DNA from: Stereocaulon alpinum | Taxonomy: Eukaryota > Ascomycota > Lecanoromycetes > Lecanorales > Stereocaulaceae | Direction: 5' to 3' | Assembly: GCA_018257865.1 (NCBI GenBank) | Contig: JAEUBA010000068.1 | Coordinates: 106,869-170,868 of the forward strand | Length of the DNA: 64,000 nucleotides | Shown: positions 13,001 to 26,897 of the stretch, piece after piece | Numbering within the stretch: the first letter of the stretch is position 1 | How the letters are laid out: the number at the start of each line of letters is the position of its first letter | The notes under the pieces: model-generated | What the model was told of the DNA's origin: nothing | The model's database searches: none | The model's input: the letters and a program-made list of their open reading frames with translations, nothing else | Made by a program: the position numbers and the translations under genes

Positions 13001-14936
13001 GACAGACTAACATTATAACGTGACAATGGTCTGAATGCCCTATAGGAGCAAATGACGACAGATATCGACTCGCCAAACGCTCGGACAGGGGAAGGCGTCC
13101 TCGTGGCTCAAAGAGTATAAATGAAAAAATAGCGATTGGCGAGGCTAAGGCCCATAATTTCACATGATCATTCACTTGATACTAGGCATAGATCAAGAAT
13201 CGTAGACGCCTCCGGCCTCGAGATATGGTAGGACTATACCGTGGTCGTTCTGTCGTGAGCCTCGACATTAGGAGAACGAGGGATCTGATTATTACAAATT
13301 CCAGTTGAAACGCCTTTCAACCCTATCTGGCTCATTTTTCTCAATCCTCACCCTGTGAAACCCTGCGAAATATACCATTTACGCCTCTTACGCTGAGGAC
13401 GAAGACCAATGGAATGATTCCAGGATGCTGTGGTCGTTTGTATGGCGTGAGGATACCGCGAGAGCTTTTACGAGTACCTCAAAAGGTTCCTTCCCAAACT
13501 CGAACGGATATGTGACATCCGTTCTTAGCGTCATAGAACACACCTCGGTCAGAGGAAGACGTGACCGTAGAGACATCAACCTATCTGAACAACATGTTTG
13601 GGGTCTTGTTCGTTTCTCATGACCTTGACATGACGCATATCCTTCGGAGGTACAACCATGACATTGACGGTCATTGCAAGGGCATCATCACCAAAGTACG
13701 CCATGTGGCTCGAGGAAGCTCTCGCATGCAGCAATCGCGAATTGTTAGCGTCATTCCACCGGTTCAGGGCAGATGTACACAGTCAAAGCCATGGCTACCA
13801 GGCGCCTCATCCGACCTCACGGTTTCTCAAACCCTGCAATCCCCATCGATGTCTTTGACATTGTGGGCGACATCCTCGTGAAAGCACAACTATCATCCCA
13901 TGCATACGTGCAGGAATAGAAAACGCAGGACGCAGAGCATAGGCCTTGAGAGCGCTGACCAAGCTTGAAGCACTTGTTCTTGTACCCTTACTTCCATAAC
14001 TCTGCGCGCTGTACTATTATTACCTTGAATTATCCATGCAGATACTGCAAAGCAGGGGCTTTCGTACGAAACAAGGCGGATGTGGCCATGGCAATTTGCA
14101 AGGTCTTGAACTCGGCATATGAGGATATCTCGTTTCCAAGGCGAGCGTGCTACTGAGTCAAAGTCATTGGTCAGCGCTCACGTTTTCGGGTAGCTCGGCC
14201 AGATCGATGACGTTAAGCTTCTCACTGTATCCATATTACTATGACGTGAGCAGTGTCAATAAGCTTTCGGTTTATCTAAGTATCATCATAAGGTTAATTG
14301 ACAGCGTCATAGTCATCGACCTCCACCCCCAAACGTTTCACAAAACAACGTTCCGCCTTCCTAAGTTCTCATGACGTCAAATATACGTAGCTGAGATAAT
14401 ATTTCGTACTGAGAGATTTAGACCCTGGATCGCAGCGCACCTACTCGTTCGGAGGAATCCCCTGCAGCCATAAAACTCAAAGCACGGAAGTCAGAACTCA
14501 CAAGCTTAAACCAGGTCAAATCATAACCCTCGTCAGCGATATCCAGTCGCATTCCTGCTGTGCGCCTATACTGGACTTGGAGTAGCCTCGTCCCGCCGTT
14601 TCATGTCACCGGCCCGATCCAAGGCGCATATAGTAAGAATCTTCCCGCACTACTAAGGCCCAAGGTAACTAGGAACGCCCTGACAATTGCGCGAAAGTGT
14701 CGCGGCTACATTACTTATCCATCGCCATGGGGCGAAGATCGGGTAAGGTACGGATAAGGTACTGGAGAGCGTTATGTAGAGGCGATACTTATATGTGGCG
14801 TGATGAACACACGTTAAGTAGCTCTTCCAGCTTCAGCTTCAGCTACACCCACTAGAGGTATATCAATCGGCTCCAATCACTGTCTCTTCTTTAAAACACT
14901 TTAATGCTTCCCAATTTTCATATCGAAGCCTATCAA
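10054..14936. other. 4.9 kb gene-poor region with possible F-box/LRR debris
   Basis: Only short, interrupted frames. A minus-strand ORF at 10831-10622 contains EHLYLTS, and a plus-strand stretch near 13950 reads LRALTKLEALVLV. Both resemble leucine-rich or F-box-associated repeats, but neither extends into a credible protein. A plus-strand ORF at 11037-11288 (83 aa) is protein-like without a known family. Overall this reads as decayed coding sequence or ordinary intergenic DNA. Confidence 0.35.
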
Positions 14937-16112
14937 ATGCATTGCTCATACTTCTCTCTTTGGGCGACCGCCGCACTTGCAGTCTTCCAACTCACGTATG
15001 CCCTCCCAACAAACCAAAATTCATCCTACCAAATCAAGAACAACCCATCAACCTCCTACACCAACCAAAGTACTCGTCCCTATGTCACTTCCTCCAAGTA
15101 GTCCAAGCTAATCTAATCCGCAGACTCAAATAACACAGCCGTAAAAGCCGGCAACTACAACATCCTCTTTTGCGGCAATCAAACAACCACAGTCCGCGAG
15201 TCCCTCCAACTCCTCTGGGAAAACCTTGGCACCAGCGTTCAACCAGATATCCAAAACGGCACCAGAAGCCCCGCCTACCAAGCTTTCTTTAAAGTCAACG
15301 ACTACACCTCCTTCGTGACGCAAATGCTCTCTAATATAACCAGCGGCGCTTCCGTCCAAAAGACCGGGCAGAGCGGGCAGAACGAAGCCGATCCGCCTAC
15401 ACTCGCTTGCCTCACCGGGCCTGGAATAGCTACCGAGGAAACGAGTTCAGGAACGAGGGATCTATACGACATATGTTCTGGAAATGCGAATTACGCGTCT
15501 TTCTACCGCAGTTCATCGAGTTGGATATTCCTGTGCCCTGCATTCTTCAGCTACCAGCAACAAACCATCGCCTCCTCCTCAACAGCAAGCCAGTACTGTC
15601 CGAATGTCAAAGACAATTACTTCCTACTCAGTAACTGGTCGAATCTGGTACAGAGCCAAATGTATATACTCATGCACGAGATAACACATTTTTACCTTGA
15701 TTCGGCTCCGTATCCGAGTACGAGTTCGAGTGATCAGGTCGAGGTGACGGATATCAACGTTGCGTTCAACATGGCGGCGCAGGATGCGATAAGTAATCCA
15801 CAGAGTTATGTGATCTATGCTGCTAGTACGTCATACACCCTTCTCACATCTCGGCGAATCAAGGACTAATGAATCTGTTCAGTGGTTTCAGCAGGCTGCA
15901 AAACCTACCCCACCGCCACAAACCGCGACCCAGATGAATGCGCCGGCTCATGTCTCAGCAGACTCGGCTCCTCAACAAACGATGTCGTCTCCTTGTCCAA
16001 CGTAACCGTGTACGGCACAAATGTCGACGCGATGTCTATGAGTGCTTTGACAAAGAATATTACCAGTCTCAGCACGACCAGCGCCGGTACTAGTTTGAGC
16101 CAATCTGCATAA
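14937..16112 (+). CDS. Secreted metalloprotease, M35 (aspzincin/deuterolysin-like)
   Basis: The predicted secreted protein has 354 residues in three exons: 14937-15069, 15124-15825 and 15883-16112. The introns start GTACTC and GTACGT and end CAG and TCAG. I chose the ATG at 14937 over the in-frame ATG at 14904 because it opens a clean signal peptide ending near TYALP. The zinc-binding motif HEITH lies at about residues 229-233, followed by a region with VTDIN that sits where the third (Asp) ligand of aspzincins is expected, and then NPQSYVIYAA, matching the conserved NxxxYxxYA block of the lysine-specific metallo-endopeptidase/M35 family. Cysteine pairs in the C-terminal exon (AGCK, DECAGSC) suggest disulphides. 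The first donor choice is uncertain because other GT sites nearby also keep the frame. Expected action: extracellular peptide hydrolysis, possibly in nutrition or host interaction. Confidence 0.82.
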
Positions 16113-16919
16113 GATGTAGGAGAGGATCGTTGTATATTGCATCACGACTTTGGGTGTCTGCGAGGTGCATGACATGGCACGGTTGGGGGCGTTGCGATGT
16201 ACAAGAATCCTGGATTGGGGGTTTGATGGGGATTTGCTTTATACCCGGACGCATATAATCTTACATCATCTTACGTGACAGTCTAATGCAACATGCAAGT
16301 TTTTAGATCGAGATAAGATGGCTTGTTGAGGATGAGATGCAGCACATAATATTCGGTGTACGTACTTCTCTTACTTGTGTGGGGCCAGAGATATGCACGG
16401 CGGTCGTGGTTTCCGTTCGATTTCCCACTGTCATCTCAAAATGATATGAGGATTCTGGGAAGGGCAGCCTTCGCTCTTCTTTCTTCTGATTATCTGGCTC
16501 ACCAGATTATTTCTCCTGAGGTCCCACGTTGACCCTGCCAAGCAAAGCTCACAGTTAATAGGTTCAGTCAGAAACAATGCCTTTACAACAATTGAAGCTG
16601 AGCAATGGACGAGTAGAGATCTTGATGGCACCTTCGAATTCCAGAGACTACTTCAAGGTCTTGACTCTTGTCAGTCAGATGGCGCTGATTGACTCGTGCC
16701 TTCCGATTTTCAGAGCACGAACAATCCGAGAAGGCGCAACTCAGTAGCTTTGTTTACTTTGCTTTATCTGCTCCAACTTCTGCCCTTAGCCAACTTTCTT
16801 CCATATTCTCAGCATTGGCTCCCAAACAGTCTCCACTACATCTCTTTGCACATCACAGCCTTATCCAACAGATACTCTCCTTCAGCTTGACCGTTCACAA
16901 GCGACATCAGGCAGCCACC
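16113..16919. other. Intergenic / 5' flank of the methyltransferase gene
   Basis: It contains the 3' flank of the protease gene and a leader for the next gene. The frame of the methyltransferase start remains open upstream to about 16689, but the upstream part reads as low-quality sequence and has no better start. No other gene is seen. Confidence 0.5.
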
Positions 16920-18532
16920 ATGCCGTTCTACTCCCATATATCTTCTGATATAATTCAAGACTCCTCCTCTAGATCAACGTCCTCCTCAACGTGCCCAGCT
17001 ACCACTTTCACGTCCGCCATTCCCTCCGACCTCTACGGCAAGCTCCTTTCGAGCACCAACACTCCAACTGCGTACGTGAGCCCCGATTGGGCTCGCAACA
17101 CGTCTGCACCAAAGTATCAACTCATAGAAATCAAGAATGCATCCATACCTATACCCGACTCAAGTGAAACCAATGTATTTGATCCCCCAGGCTTTGATGT
17201 TCTTGACGGGGAGTTCTTAGGACCAGTGGAAGGTTCCTCGAAGAGTGGGAATGCTGGCAGAGAGGGTGTGGAAGACGAGAATGATGGGTAAGCTGGAAGC
17301 TATCAGATCTATCATCCAGGTTTGGGTTAATGGGTATCGCCAGATCTCCAAACAGTGCTGAATTCAGCAACGAGGTCCCTAATCGCAACAAGAATCTCGG
17401 ATCATCGGCAGATGGCGCTAAAGAAGACATCGCTGGTGATGTTGAACATGTAACAGCAGAAGAGTCCAGTCGTTACCTTCGACAACACTCAACTGCGACC
17501 GCCGACAAACAGGCCACCATTGAGGAGGCGACACAAACCTTACCTCCTGGCACTGTACACGGGATTACTGGTATGTATACACCCTCAGTCGAGCAAATCT
17601 TGTATGTCTTCCCAATAAGTCAGTCGGCCTGCTATCACTGACCAAGATGTGTAGAAATGAGATCGACAACTACACCCGCAACCACCTACATCATGCACGC
17701 AAACAATGGTTGAAGGACCTCATCAGAAAGTACAAGGACTGGATTGGCCTAGATGCGAACACTCGTAATAAAAAGGCTCTAGATTATGCGGCTGGTACTG
17801 GTTTTCTAAGCTGGGTACAAAATCTCCACAGTCCATGATACATGAATGGTGGTACACTGACTGACACATGTGCGGAATAGGCGCTGGCTCCTTACTTTGG
17901 TGAGATCGTTGGTATCGACCGTTCGCCCCATATGGTGGCAAAGTACAATGCTCTTGTCACTAGGGCTGGGAACTTGAAATGCAAGATGAGGGCTATAGAG
18001 CATGATGTTATCGGCAAGTCGCCGATTCATAAAGGTCATCGACCAGAAGCTCCTGAGATCTTCAAAAAGAATGACTTCGATTTTATTGCTATGACTGTAA
18101 GTCCTTGTGCCCGTACAACGGAGCCCTTGTCGAAGCTGATCAGGGTTTCCCATATCCCAGCAGGGTATCGACTCCTTCTACGGTCCATTCAAACACCGTT
18201 TCAGCCAGGCGGAACGTCTCATGCGGAATCTTGATACCCTTCTGTCCGGCCTTGTCGAGAATGGTACCTTCCTAATCATCGACCTCGAGAAAGTGGCCTC
18301 AGAGGCGATTGGGATGAAGGCGGTGTGGGTGGCATTGGAGTTATTGCATATGGAAGACATTAAGGTTATTAAAGACCTGCCATTTACCCCTGACCGAGTC
18401 AAGGACCCACTCAAAAAGGAAAGGGTCTGCTACATGATAAAGGCGAGAAAGGGAAAGGAGTTTGAGGCGAGGCAGAAGAGGAAAGGTGCCCTAAGATGGG
18501 AAGACTTTAAGCAGAGGGGCGGCTTCGATTGA
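16920..18532 (+). CDS. Class I SAM-dependent methyltransferase
   Basis: Five exons, 16920-17287, 17344-17601, 17655-17814, 17881-18096 and 18161-18532, encode about 457 residues. The ATG at 16920 sits in GCCACCATG, a strong fungal start context. The first ~200 residues are Ser/Thr-rich and probably disordered. The Rossmann-type methyltransferase core begins after a basic helix (RKQWLKDLIRKYKDW). Motif I is ALDYAAGTGFLSWALAP (glycine-rich SAM loop, about residues 250-266), followed by VGIDRSPHMVAKYN (acidic residue binding the SAM ribose) and FDFIAMT. A later strand GTFLIIDLEK follows. This pattern is that of a UbiE/Methyltransf_11-like small-molecule methyltransferase, but the substrate cannot be told. 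The third intron interrupts motif I between Trp and Ala. No biosynthetic partners are adjacent, so I do not assign it to a pathway. Confidence 0.82.
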
Positions 18533-20249
18533 TTATCAATTGAGCCAATGCTGGTGCTGAAGATGAAGAATTTTCGATGAAGAAGCTAAGCTGCTGGGGA
18601 CGTAGATGGTAGCCTTGATAATTGAGTTAGATCAAAAATTCCATAGGTTTAAAGTCCGATGTCCTGGCTTCCATGTAGCACTACACTGAATGTAATGCGC
18701 CCTGTAGTGTTCTCATAACTACCAGAGAGACCACCGGAGCTTTCACTGGAAAACTTACAGGCATTTAAGGTTGTCTGACCGCACGAAGGGCTAAAAGATG
18801 TGCCGGAGCTGGATGTCCACGCCCCAAATTCATATCATAGGCCTGGAGAGGGCATTGAAGCTATATGCATGGTATGCTATTCCCATGTCGGCCATGTACC
18901 ACGGCAGCTTCCCCCTTTTGTGCTTTTAACAAGCCGCTGACACTACTTTGCAGCATATGATAGATGATATCCAGGCCTGACTGACATAGTGACTTGTTGG
19001 CTGTTGATCCAGGCTCGTCAAATAAGGAGAGAGTTCATGCACGGGGTAGTGTTACTGTAACTAATGGCCATAGGAGTTCTCGGCGTTTGCAGGATTTTCG
19101 CCGCACTCCATTAAGTTGAACCCGTGCGCCGATCAGTCCTCCCGAGTCAATCTCGCTGGTGAAACCTGTCAAGGAAGGGTATGTAGAGTATGACCTTCCG
19201 GACCAGGCGTAGGCGTCAGGGGCCAACACCCTGGAGGAACCGCGCACCAGCTCCGAGAGGAAAGACGAAGCTGATCATCGTGTAGACTCTTTCAACGGCT
19301 TCGTAAAGGATGTGGTTGTCGATTAAGAGAACGGCGAGCAGCTAGTATAGGCGAGAGCGGAGATTGCCCTTCCGAGACGTGGCAGTTACTATTGATCACC
19401 TCTTCAAGCTCAAGAAGGGAGTCATAGAACAGGTGCCAGACTTTCCGTGGGAGTTCCTCGAAGGGGAAAATATGAGGGCTTCCATCGCTGACTTGGAGAT
19501 CAGCGGTCAGGTCCGATAATAGCTGGAAACGCTGACCTTAATGTGTACCGGGGGAGAGTCAGGGCAGCGACCTGGATGTCTTGACACAAGCCCACAGAGC
19601 CCTGGCAAGCGCCATAGCGTCTGGTGGCTAAGTCCCGCATTCGCCTGTGTAGGTTTTCCTTCTCTTAGACGTTGGCATCGCCGTCCTACCACGAGATCTG
19701 CAGCAAGGTGCTGGGTTACAAACTTTCAGGACACTGTAACCGTCTAATCGTTGTAAGAAACCTTCCTTTCAGAGTTCATAGCATCGTATATGCTTTCGGA
19801 GATGTCAAGATTGCCTTGGGCGAAGAATACGGGGCGACTTCATTGGAAGCATGTAGGAGGCGTTCCGAAGCTTGTCTGTTTACCTGACGACAGAGGACCA
19901 AGTACAGTGTTCCGTCCCCGTCCCCGTCCCCGTTGGCGGTGTTGGTGCTATTCGGACACTCTATCCCATCGATGGCCACCCGGACACCTGCATCGCGGGC
20001 GGACCTCGGCTAAACCCCTGGATGGAGGATAGTGTCAGTCTCAGCGCCAAGACATGATGACCCCGCAGCTTCAGCCGCACTTGAAGCCTCCTTCGTCCGA
20101 TCTTTGATCTATACTGCATCCTTGTCACAACGATAATATCGTGTTCAGCATCCATGAAAAAAGGCAACGGGATAGCTCCATTGGCTGTCGTACTCTGAGC
20201 ATGCAGCTAAACAAGAAAGATGCAAACGGAGTCTATCTAAACTGTCAAG
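18533..20249. other. 1.7 kb intergenic; no clear gene
   Basis: Short ORFs only. A minus-strand stretch at about 19510-19320 without a start codon reads protein-like (for example FPFEELPRKVWHLFYDSL) and may be a relic of an unknown gene. A short CCCGTC microsatellite lies near 19914-19933. Nothing else stands out. Confidence 0.4.
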
Positions 20250-23200
20250 ATGAGACTCTTCAAGCCCCGCTCTCGTCAAGCAAAACAAAAGACCGATCTT
20301 GTCCCAGAGTCCGATTCTTCTGGGAACTCGGTGTAGGTCTAGAACCATTTGTTCTTTGCTATGGGAGGCAATTGACATGATTGCAGTGCAACTGCCGAGC
20401 AACAAGGCCGCCGCTCTGCAGCAGAGATTGCCGAAGATGCTCAGAATGAGTTGATCTCGAAGTGCCTCGCATCCTTTGGCGAGGAGGCCAAAGATCTGGC
20501 GACTGGAGATGTCACTGCCACTTCTGTCCTTGAGCTAGCAAACGCCAAGCGCACCGAGAAAGCACCAGTAGAAGGTAGCAAGACCGACAAAGTACTTAAG
20601 TGGGCGGTCTCTTTTGCCAACAACGTCGACGCATACTCCAAGGTCCTGGACGTTTACATCAGCAAAGCTCCGGAAGTTGCTGGCTTGGTTTGGGGAGGAT
20701 GCAAGATCCTGCTTCAGGTATCATCGTCTGTTCATTAACCTGAATGAGTACTATTGAGGCAGCGGCTAAGATATAGTCCTCAAGATGGGGCTGAATTACA
20801 TCGACGTTCTTGAGAAGCTATTTGCCATTCTGAACCGTATTGGGGAGAACATTGGCCGCTTCCAGCAATACGAGGCTCTTTTCAAAGGCTCCGAACGAAT
20901 GCAGCATGCACTGACTCTAATCTACACTGATATACTTGAGCTCACTGTCAGCGCTGCCTTGTTCTACAAGAGACACGGTTTCTGTAAGTGCAATATACTT
21001 GTTCCCATGCTGCCCCATCTCAAACGACCTGATGCTTGCGGCTTACAGGTCTTTGTTCTCAGTGAACTACCTTTCCAGTATGGTTAAGAACTTCGATGTC
21101 CGCTTCGGCACAACTGTCACGAGTTTCTACCAGCACAAAGAGCTCTTAGAGGACGAAGTGTGGGCGGCTTACCTAGCTCGAGTCCTAGGCCGGAAACCAG
21201 GTCAGTTTATGGTGCTCGACTGACTGGACGGCTGGCTGAACTACTACCCAGATATCAATGTCAAGGACTTACGACGTTGGCTGACTCCACCTGAGCACGA
21301 GCCTTGCTACATACTCTCTACGCGGGAAGAGATCTGTGGTGAACGTATAGATGGAACCTGTTCTTGGTTCAGGCCAAGATTGCAGCAATTCTTAAGCGCT
21401 GCAGACCGATATGCTTTGCTCATCTTAGGCGGGGCAGGTACTGGTAAGAGTGCACTGAGTGGATGGATCCTCGATGAGTTGGAAGATCAGAAAGAGAACG
21501 TCGACAGTAAGATTGTATTGCACTTTTTCATCCGTAGGTTCAGCTTGCATCCCGCACCTCTAGTGCGCTAACGCGCTCTAGGAGGTCATGAAAAGTACAG
21601 ATGTACCAGCTTTGACTTGGTGAGGGGGTTGCTATTGCAGTTGCTGGAAACCAAACTTGGCAATCCTGCCTTGCATCACCGCCTGACAACAACCTTTGGT
21701 AGTGCAGTTCAGTCTCACGCTTCTAGAGATTTGGAGTTGGCGCTGTGGGATGACTTCACTAACGTGGTTACTACGCTTGAGAATGTCGTCCTTGTTATCG
21801 ATGGGCTGGACGAACTCGACTGCGATGAATACGAATTACTGACCATAGTCACGCGCTTCTCTGATATAGCTAGGACTTCTGGACCAGCTTGCAGAACGTT
21901 CAAGGTTATGATCACGTCACGTCCCATGCAGACTGAAACACCAGCGAACGTGGAGGAGTTTTGGATCGAACCGGAACTCACTCGGTCGGATGTCTCCGCC
22001 TACATTACGCATTCTATCCGGCGACTGTCCGCTACAGAGAAATCTCCTTTCTATCGAATGCATGACGCTGATCGAAAGACTATCGAACATCAATTGGCAG
22101 AAGGCGCGGACGGTATGATACTTTGGGCGAAACTTGTCATGGAGGATATGGGACGGAAGAAGTCCATGCCGCAGATAAAGAAGTGTCTGGAGAGTGCACC
22201 GAGGAAGCTAAGCGAACTATATGCAAGACTCTACGAAACTCTCGACAAGGGCACAGGGGATACTCAGAAGATTTTCCGCTGGCTACTCTGTGCGCAGAGG
22301 CCACTACGCCTCGATGAGCTGGAAACAGTGCTTCAAGTCGACCAGGAGGACCTCAGTCTCTGCAAGCGACTCACAGAGATTGTATATGACCTACAGGACG
22401 CATGCGGCCCGCTTATCGAGATATCTCAACGACGTGTTAGACTCGCTCACCACTCCGTCCACCAATGGATGCTTGAAACCGAGCATCTGGACTACAACAT
22501 GCAAGAATGTCACAGAGAAGCCTCAGCTACTTCAATCATTTATTTGGCTATTGTACTGCCATATCAACCATCCAAGGTCGACGAGCTCTTCCCAACAACG
22601 ATCGTTGGAGATGCGCAACGGGAAAATCTGACTCGCCTATGCAAAGATCACTTTTTGCTCGACTACGCAGCATCTTTCTGGCCTGTCCATCTGCAAAAAG
22701 CTATAGCTGCAAATAAGTCAGACCACGATCTCAAGCTCGATTCAAGATTGCAGTCTATCTTTGTCACAATCTGGGGACTATCCCTTCTCGAGATCGTTCT
22801 ATGGACCTCATGCTTTGCACCTATAGAAACGAAAGAGATATCTCGGTATGCCTCCGTCGTGAGGCTTTCTATCTTGGGAGAGAAGCATTGTGAATCGATC
22901 CAGAATATTATCAATAACGCGTTTATGGATGAAGCATCCGCAAACTATGAAAATGCGAGTGTTCTATATAGGAGAGCATGGTTGGCATGTCGATCGGTAC
23001 TGGGGGATCAATACCCCTGTACGTACGAATGTGCAAATTCTTACGCCTTGAATCTAGAGAAGGCGGGCAAAGGAGAGGATGCAGAAGAGGCATACGAATG
23101 GATGTGGAGATCACGTCAACAGGTACTTGGGGCGAACCATGCAGACACCTTGATGGTTGCTGCTCGATTAGCGTGGCTCTATCAACGTCATGAGCATTTC

Positions 23201-26200
23201 GAGAAAGCTAATGACGCGTATCGAGAAATTTGGGAGGCCTGGGTCAACAAACTAGGTCACTTCGATGAACAAACAATCCTAGCCGCGGGTTATTACGCAC
23301 GGGCTCTACAGTTCGTTGGAAAGAATCAAGAAGCTGTTGAAATCTATGGTGCGAGGTTGGTAGCGGCTGGCGACAATTACGAGAAGTTTTCGCAAGAGTA
23401 CATTACCGCAGTGATAGCTATGGCACAGGCTCTTGAATGTGCTAGTATGCACACTGAGTCAGAAACATTAATGTTAGATTTGAGCAGGGACCTCCTCAGG
23501 GTCAAAGATGGTGAAATCAAAGTTTGTGCTTCCGTTCAATTGAATATCGAAATTTCGCGCTTCTACAGCCGTCAGAAGCGGGCTTCCGAGGCCCAGCGTC
23601 TCCTGAAAAGCTGCTCGTCTTGGTGTGACTTGATATTCGGCACGGACAGTGAGCTCGATGATCGAACGATCGCTCTGACCGAAGATCTCGTCCGTGAGCT
23701 AGAGAGGCAAAATTCACGACCAGAAGCCCTCAATGTGATCTTACGGCTGCGCCAATATTACGATAGAACGCTCAATCCAACGAGCGAAGCATCGCTGAAG
23801 ATGATGTACTGGATGGCTCAAATTTTTGAGGACGAACATCAAGTTGCCGAGGGAAAACAGATGCTACGCGAGATCTATAGGATCACCAGCAAGTACACAT
23901 CTCTTGATGCAGCAATGCTGGAGGCTGCCCGACGCTTGGGACTTTTCTATTATCAGCTGGCGGATTGGACAGCACTCGAACAGCTTTGCCAGGAATCTCT
24001 CGAGCGTGTCTGGCCAGCAGTCTTGGCACAAGGGCCGCCCTGCATGCTTCCCGATGATCATCGGACGAGTGCTCTCTCTATTGCGCGTCAGCTGGCACTA
24101 TCCTACCAGAAGCAAGAGCTGAGCCTGGCCATTCCTGGCTCATACGCTGCCACCAGGTTACTGGAAAAAGCTGAGAAAATTTATATCAGGATATCAGACT
24201 CTTTGCAGAGTAGTATCGGTCCGCAAGATCCCAATACCATTGGCGCTATGGTCGAGGTTGGGAAATTTTACGAAGCTCGGGGGAAGCACGACAAGGCGCA
24301 GCAGGTTTGCGAGCAAGTATTTCAGTCCAACAAGACGGTATTGGGGCCATCGCATTACCTGACGACTCGTGCTTGGCTTAAATTGGCACAATTCCACGAG
24401 CGTAGAGGGGACTGGAATCGATCACAACAGGTGTATGAGGAGCTCTTGCGACAAGTCAGCAAAGACTGGGGCCTCAGTCACCATTTAGTTACTGAAGTCT
24501 CACTGAACCTTGACAGGATCTACCAAAAATGGGGAAGGCCAGCGGCTTCAGGAGAAGCCCAAGCAAAGTTCACACAAGAAGTCCCTAGAGGCTTTACCAT
24601 ACCGCATGACCAGGCGAGTAAGTCCAATGACTGTCTCCAAGACCTTTATGAGGATCAGCTCAAGGCCTCTGGGCCGGTCGAAGGCCTGCAGGACCGACTT
24701 TCGCGGATTCAGAGGGCATATATGGCCTCGGTGGACGTTTCGGGCACACTGTCGCGTGTCACCATAAATCATGGTCTCAGACTGGGAGCCTTGCTCGAGA
24801 AGGAGGGCTTGGATTCCAAAGCCATGCAATGGTACAAGTACATGACGGGGAACGAGGAAGCTATTGAAGAGAATTCTCGCTCTTCTGTACTACAGTATGA
24901 GGCAGTCAGGCGACTTGCCCATCTCTACGAGTCAGAACCGGCAGACTTGGACAAGGCAGAAGCACAGTACGTTCGCAATTGGAGCAATATCAAGGGCAAA
25001 AAGGGAGGGACGATCGGTGATACGTCCTCGCTTCGCACGTTTCGCGATCTGCTGAAATTTTATACGAGACATCCGACGATGTCTGAGAAGGCGATCAGCT
25101 TGCTAGACAATACTTGGGCGGAGCTTCAACAGGAGAATCGATCAAGTGAACACTTTCTCACGGCAATCGAGACGATTATACATTCCTACATCTCGGTTGG
25201 TAAAGCGGACAAGAGCGAGAATTTGTCGCGGCAGGCAGTCTCGTTCTTGCCGACCGGCGAATTGATGCCGCAATCAACTGTCTTCCTCGGAAGGCTTAGT
25301 CGAAAGATTGGGAAAGATTATCGACTGCAAGCCCTTCATCTGCAGTTCGAACATCAGATTCAACTTGGCGCTATAGACGTATGTACGATTGCAGCGACTG
25401 CTCAAGCACTCTTCGGCCCTCATCGTTCGAGGGGCGCCGACAAGGAAGATAGCATACCATTACTGAGGTCAGCCTACGACGTATGGAAGCCTAGAGGTGA
25501 GGACAACAATACAACTCGCATCCTGGGAGACATCCTACTCAAAGAGCTGAGTTGGAATAAGAGAAATGAAGAGAAAGGAAAACTACTGGAGGATCGATGG
25601 AACACCTGCGTGACTACGCTCGGGCTTTTGCACAATGCGACGGTCGAGGCAGGGAAAGCTTTAGGGAAGGAGGACCACCTGGAAGACATTTGGAATGCGC
25701 ACAAACAGCTACATGGGGGATCAAACCCCATCACCTTGGAAGTTGGGGAGGAACTGGCTCGTTGTTGCAGTAACAATGACCGGCTGAAATCACTCGCAAT
25801 CAAGATGTACCGCGAATTGTTCGAGATGAGTTGGGCTGCGGACGATCGGGGACCCACTCACGATAGGACAATGAACCTTGGGATTACGTTGGTTGGCGAG
25901 TTGTATCGGAAAGACGACACAGAGCCTGACCTAGTCCACAACAAAATATTCGTTGCGCTTCGAGGCAATAGTAGCACCGATGCACTTGCTTTAGCCAAAT
26001 ACACTAAACTTGCAGAGTCCTGCAAGCTGCAATCTATGTATGGTACCGGTGAACAACCCACACTGCAAAGCAAGGAGATCATCAAGTTCACAATGCATCT
26101 GTGTCGCCAGACGAATGGACCCTTCGAAAACACCACCTTAAAGCTTCTGGACAGCTATGCCACTTGCGCTAGGAAGCATGGGGACACGGATGATCTGCTA

Positions 26201-26897
26201 GCCACGTACGAAGACTTCTGGAATAAGAGAGGCTCGCAACTTGCGTGGCATGACAGGAATGTATCCCGAGTTGGACAGAATTTGGCCGAATTGTATTTCG
26301 AATTTGGCCGCCAAGAAGAGGCAATGGATTTGATATCCGACATTCGCCGCCACGACGAGCGCGAATATCGCCTCTCCGATAAGCGTACACTTGCCAGCTA
26401 CAAAACCGAATCCGAATTTTACTTCGAACGGAAAGACTATCTCAACGCGCTACGCGTCCACGAAGAGATACTCAGATACTACCAGAGCAATTATCGAACA
26501 GACAATTTCATGGACTTGATCCAGCAGTTTCATCAAAAGGGGCGTGCTTTACAGAGGTTGGGGAGATGGAGGGAGGCGAGGGGAATCTATGATGAGGCGT
26601 TTGCTGTGACAATGCGGTACCATGGTCCCCATGGGTTCTATGTGCATAAACTGGCGAACATCAAGATGTGGAGTGAGAAGGGGTACGAGGGATATGGTGA
26701 GTCATTCGAGGAACAGAGGCCTTTCTGTGGTAAACGGCTGACAATAGCCAGAATCTTCAACAAGAAGAACGCCGCCAAAAAGCCTACAACCCCTCCCCCA
26801 CCATCTCACCTTCCCTCCCGACCCGGTCGGCCCGGAAATCCCCACATCAAGTTCCAACCCCCAACGATCCCATCACACCCCATCAGCGGCCCACTAA
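20250..26897 (+). CDS. NACHT-TPR STAND (NLR-like) protein, about 2,097 aa
   Basis: This very large signal-transducing ATPase has no in-frame stop once spliced. Exons: 20250-20332, 20387-20717, 20785-20983, 21063-21200, 21252-21533, 21582-26696 and 26752-26897, every junction in phase. Domain order: a helical N-terminal effector-like domain (about residues 60-230, resembling the fungal domain with LVWGGCKILLQ and LIYTDILEL, as in DUF7708-type STAND N-termini); a NACHT NTPase with P-loop GGAGTGKS (about 310-317) and Walker B VVLVIDGLDELD (about 413-424); a winged-helix-like part; then about 1,250 residues of TPR-like repeats with typical pieces such as VLGANHADT and SVLGDQYPCTY. The last intron (GTGAGT...CCAG) is inferred; without it the protein ends at 26908 with a different basic, Pro-rich tail. 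Members of this class act in fungal non-self recognition and programmed cell death; that role here is inference. Confidence 0.85.

Noticed and set aside
14904..14936. Upstream in-frame ATG for the M35-like protease
   Set aside because: Starting there would place eleven polar residues before the hydrophobic signal peptide; the ATG at 14937 gives a normal signal sequence.
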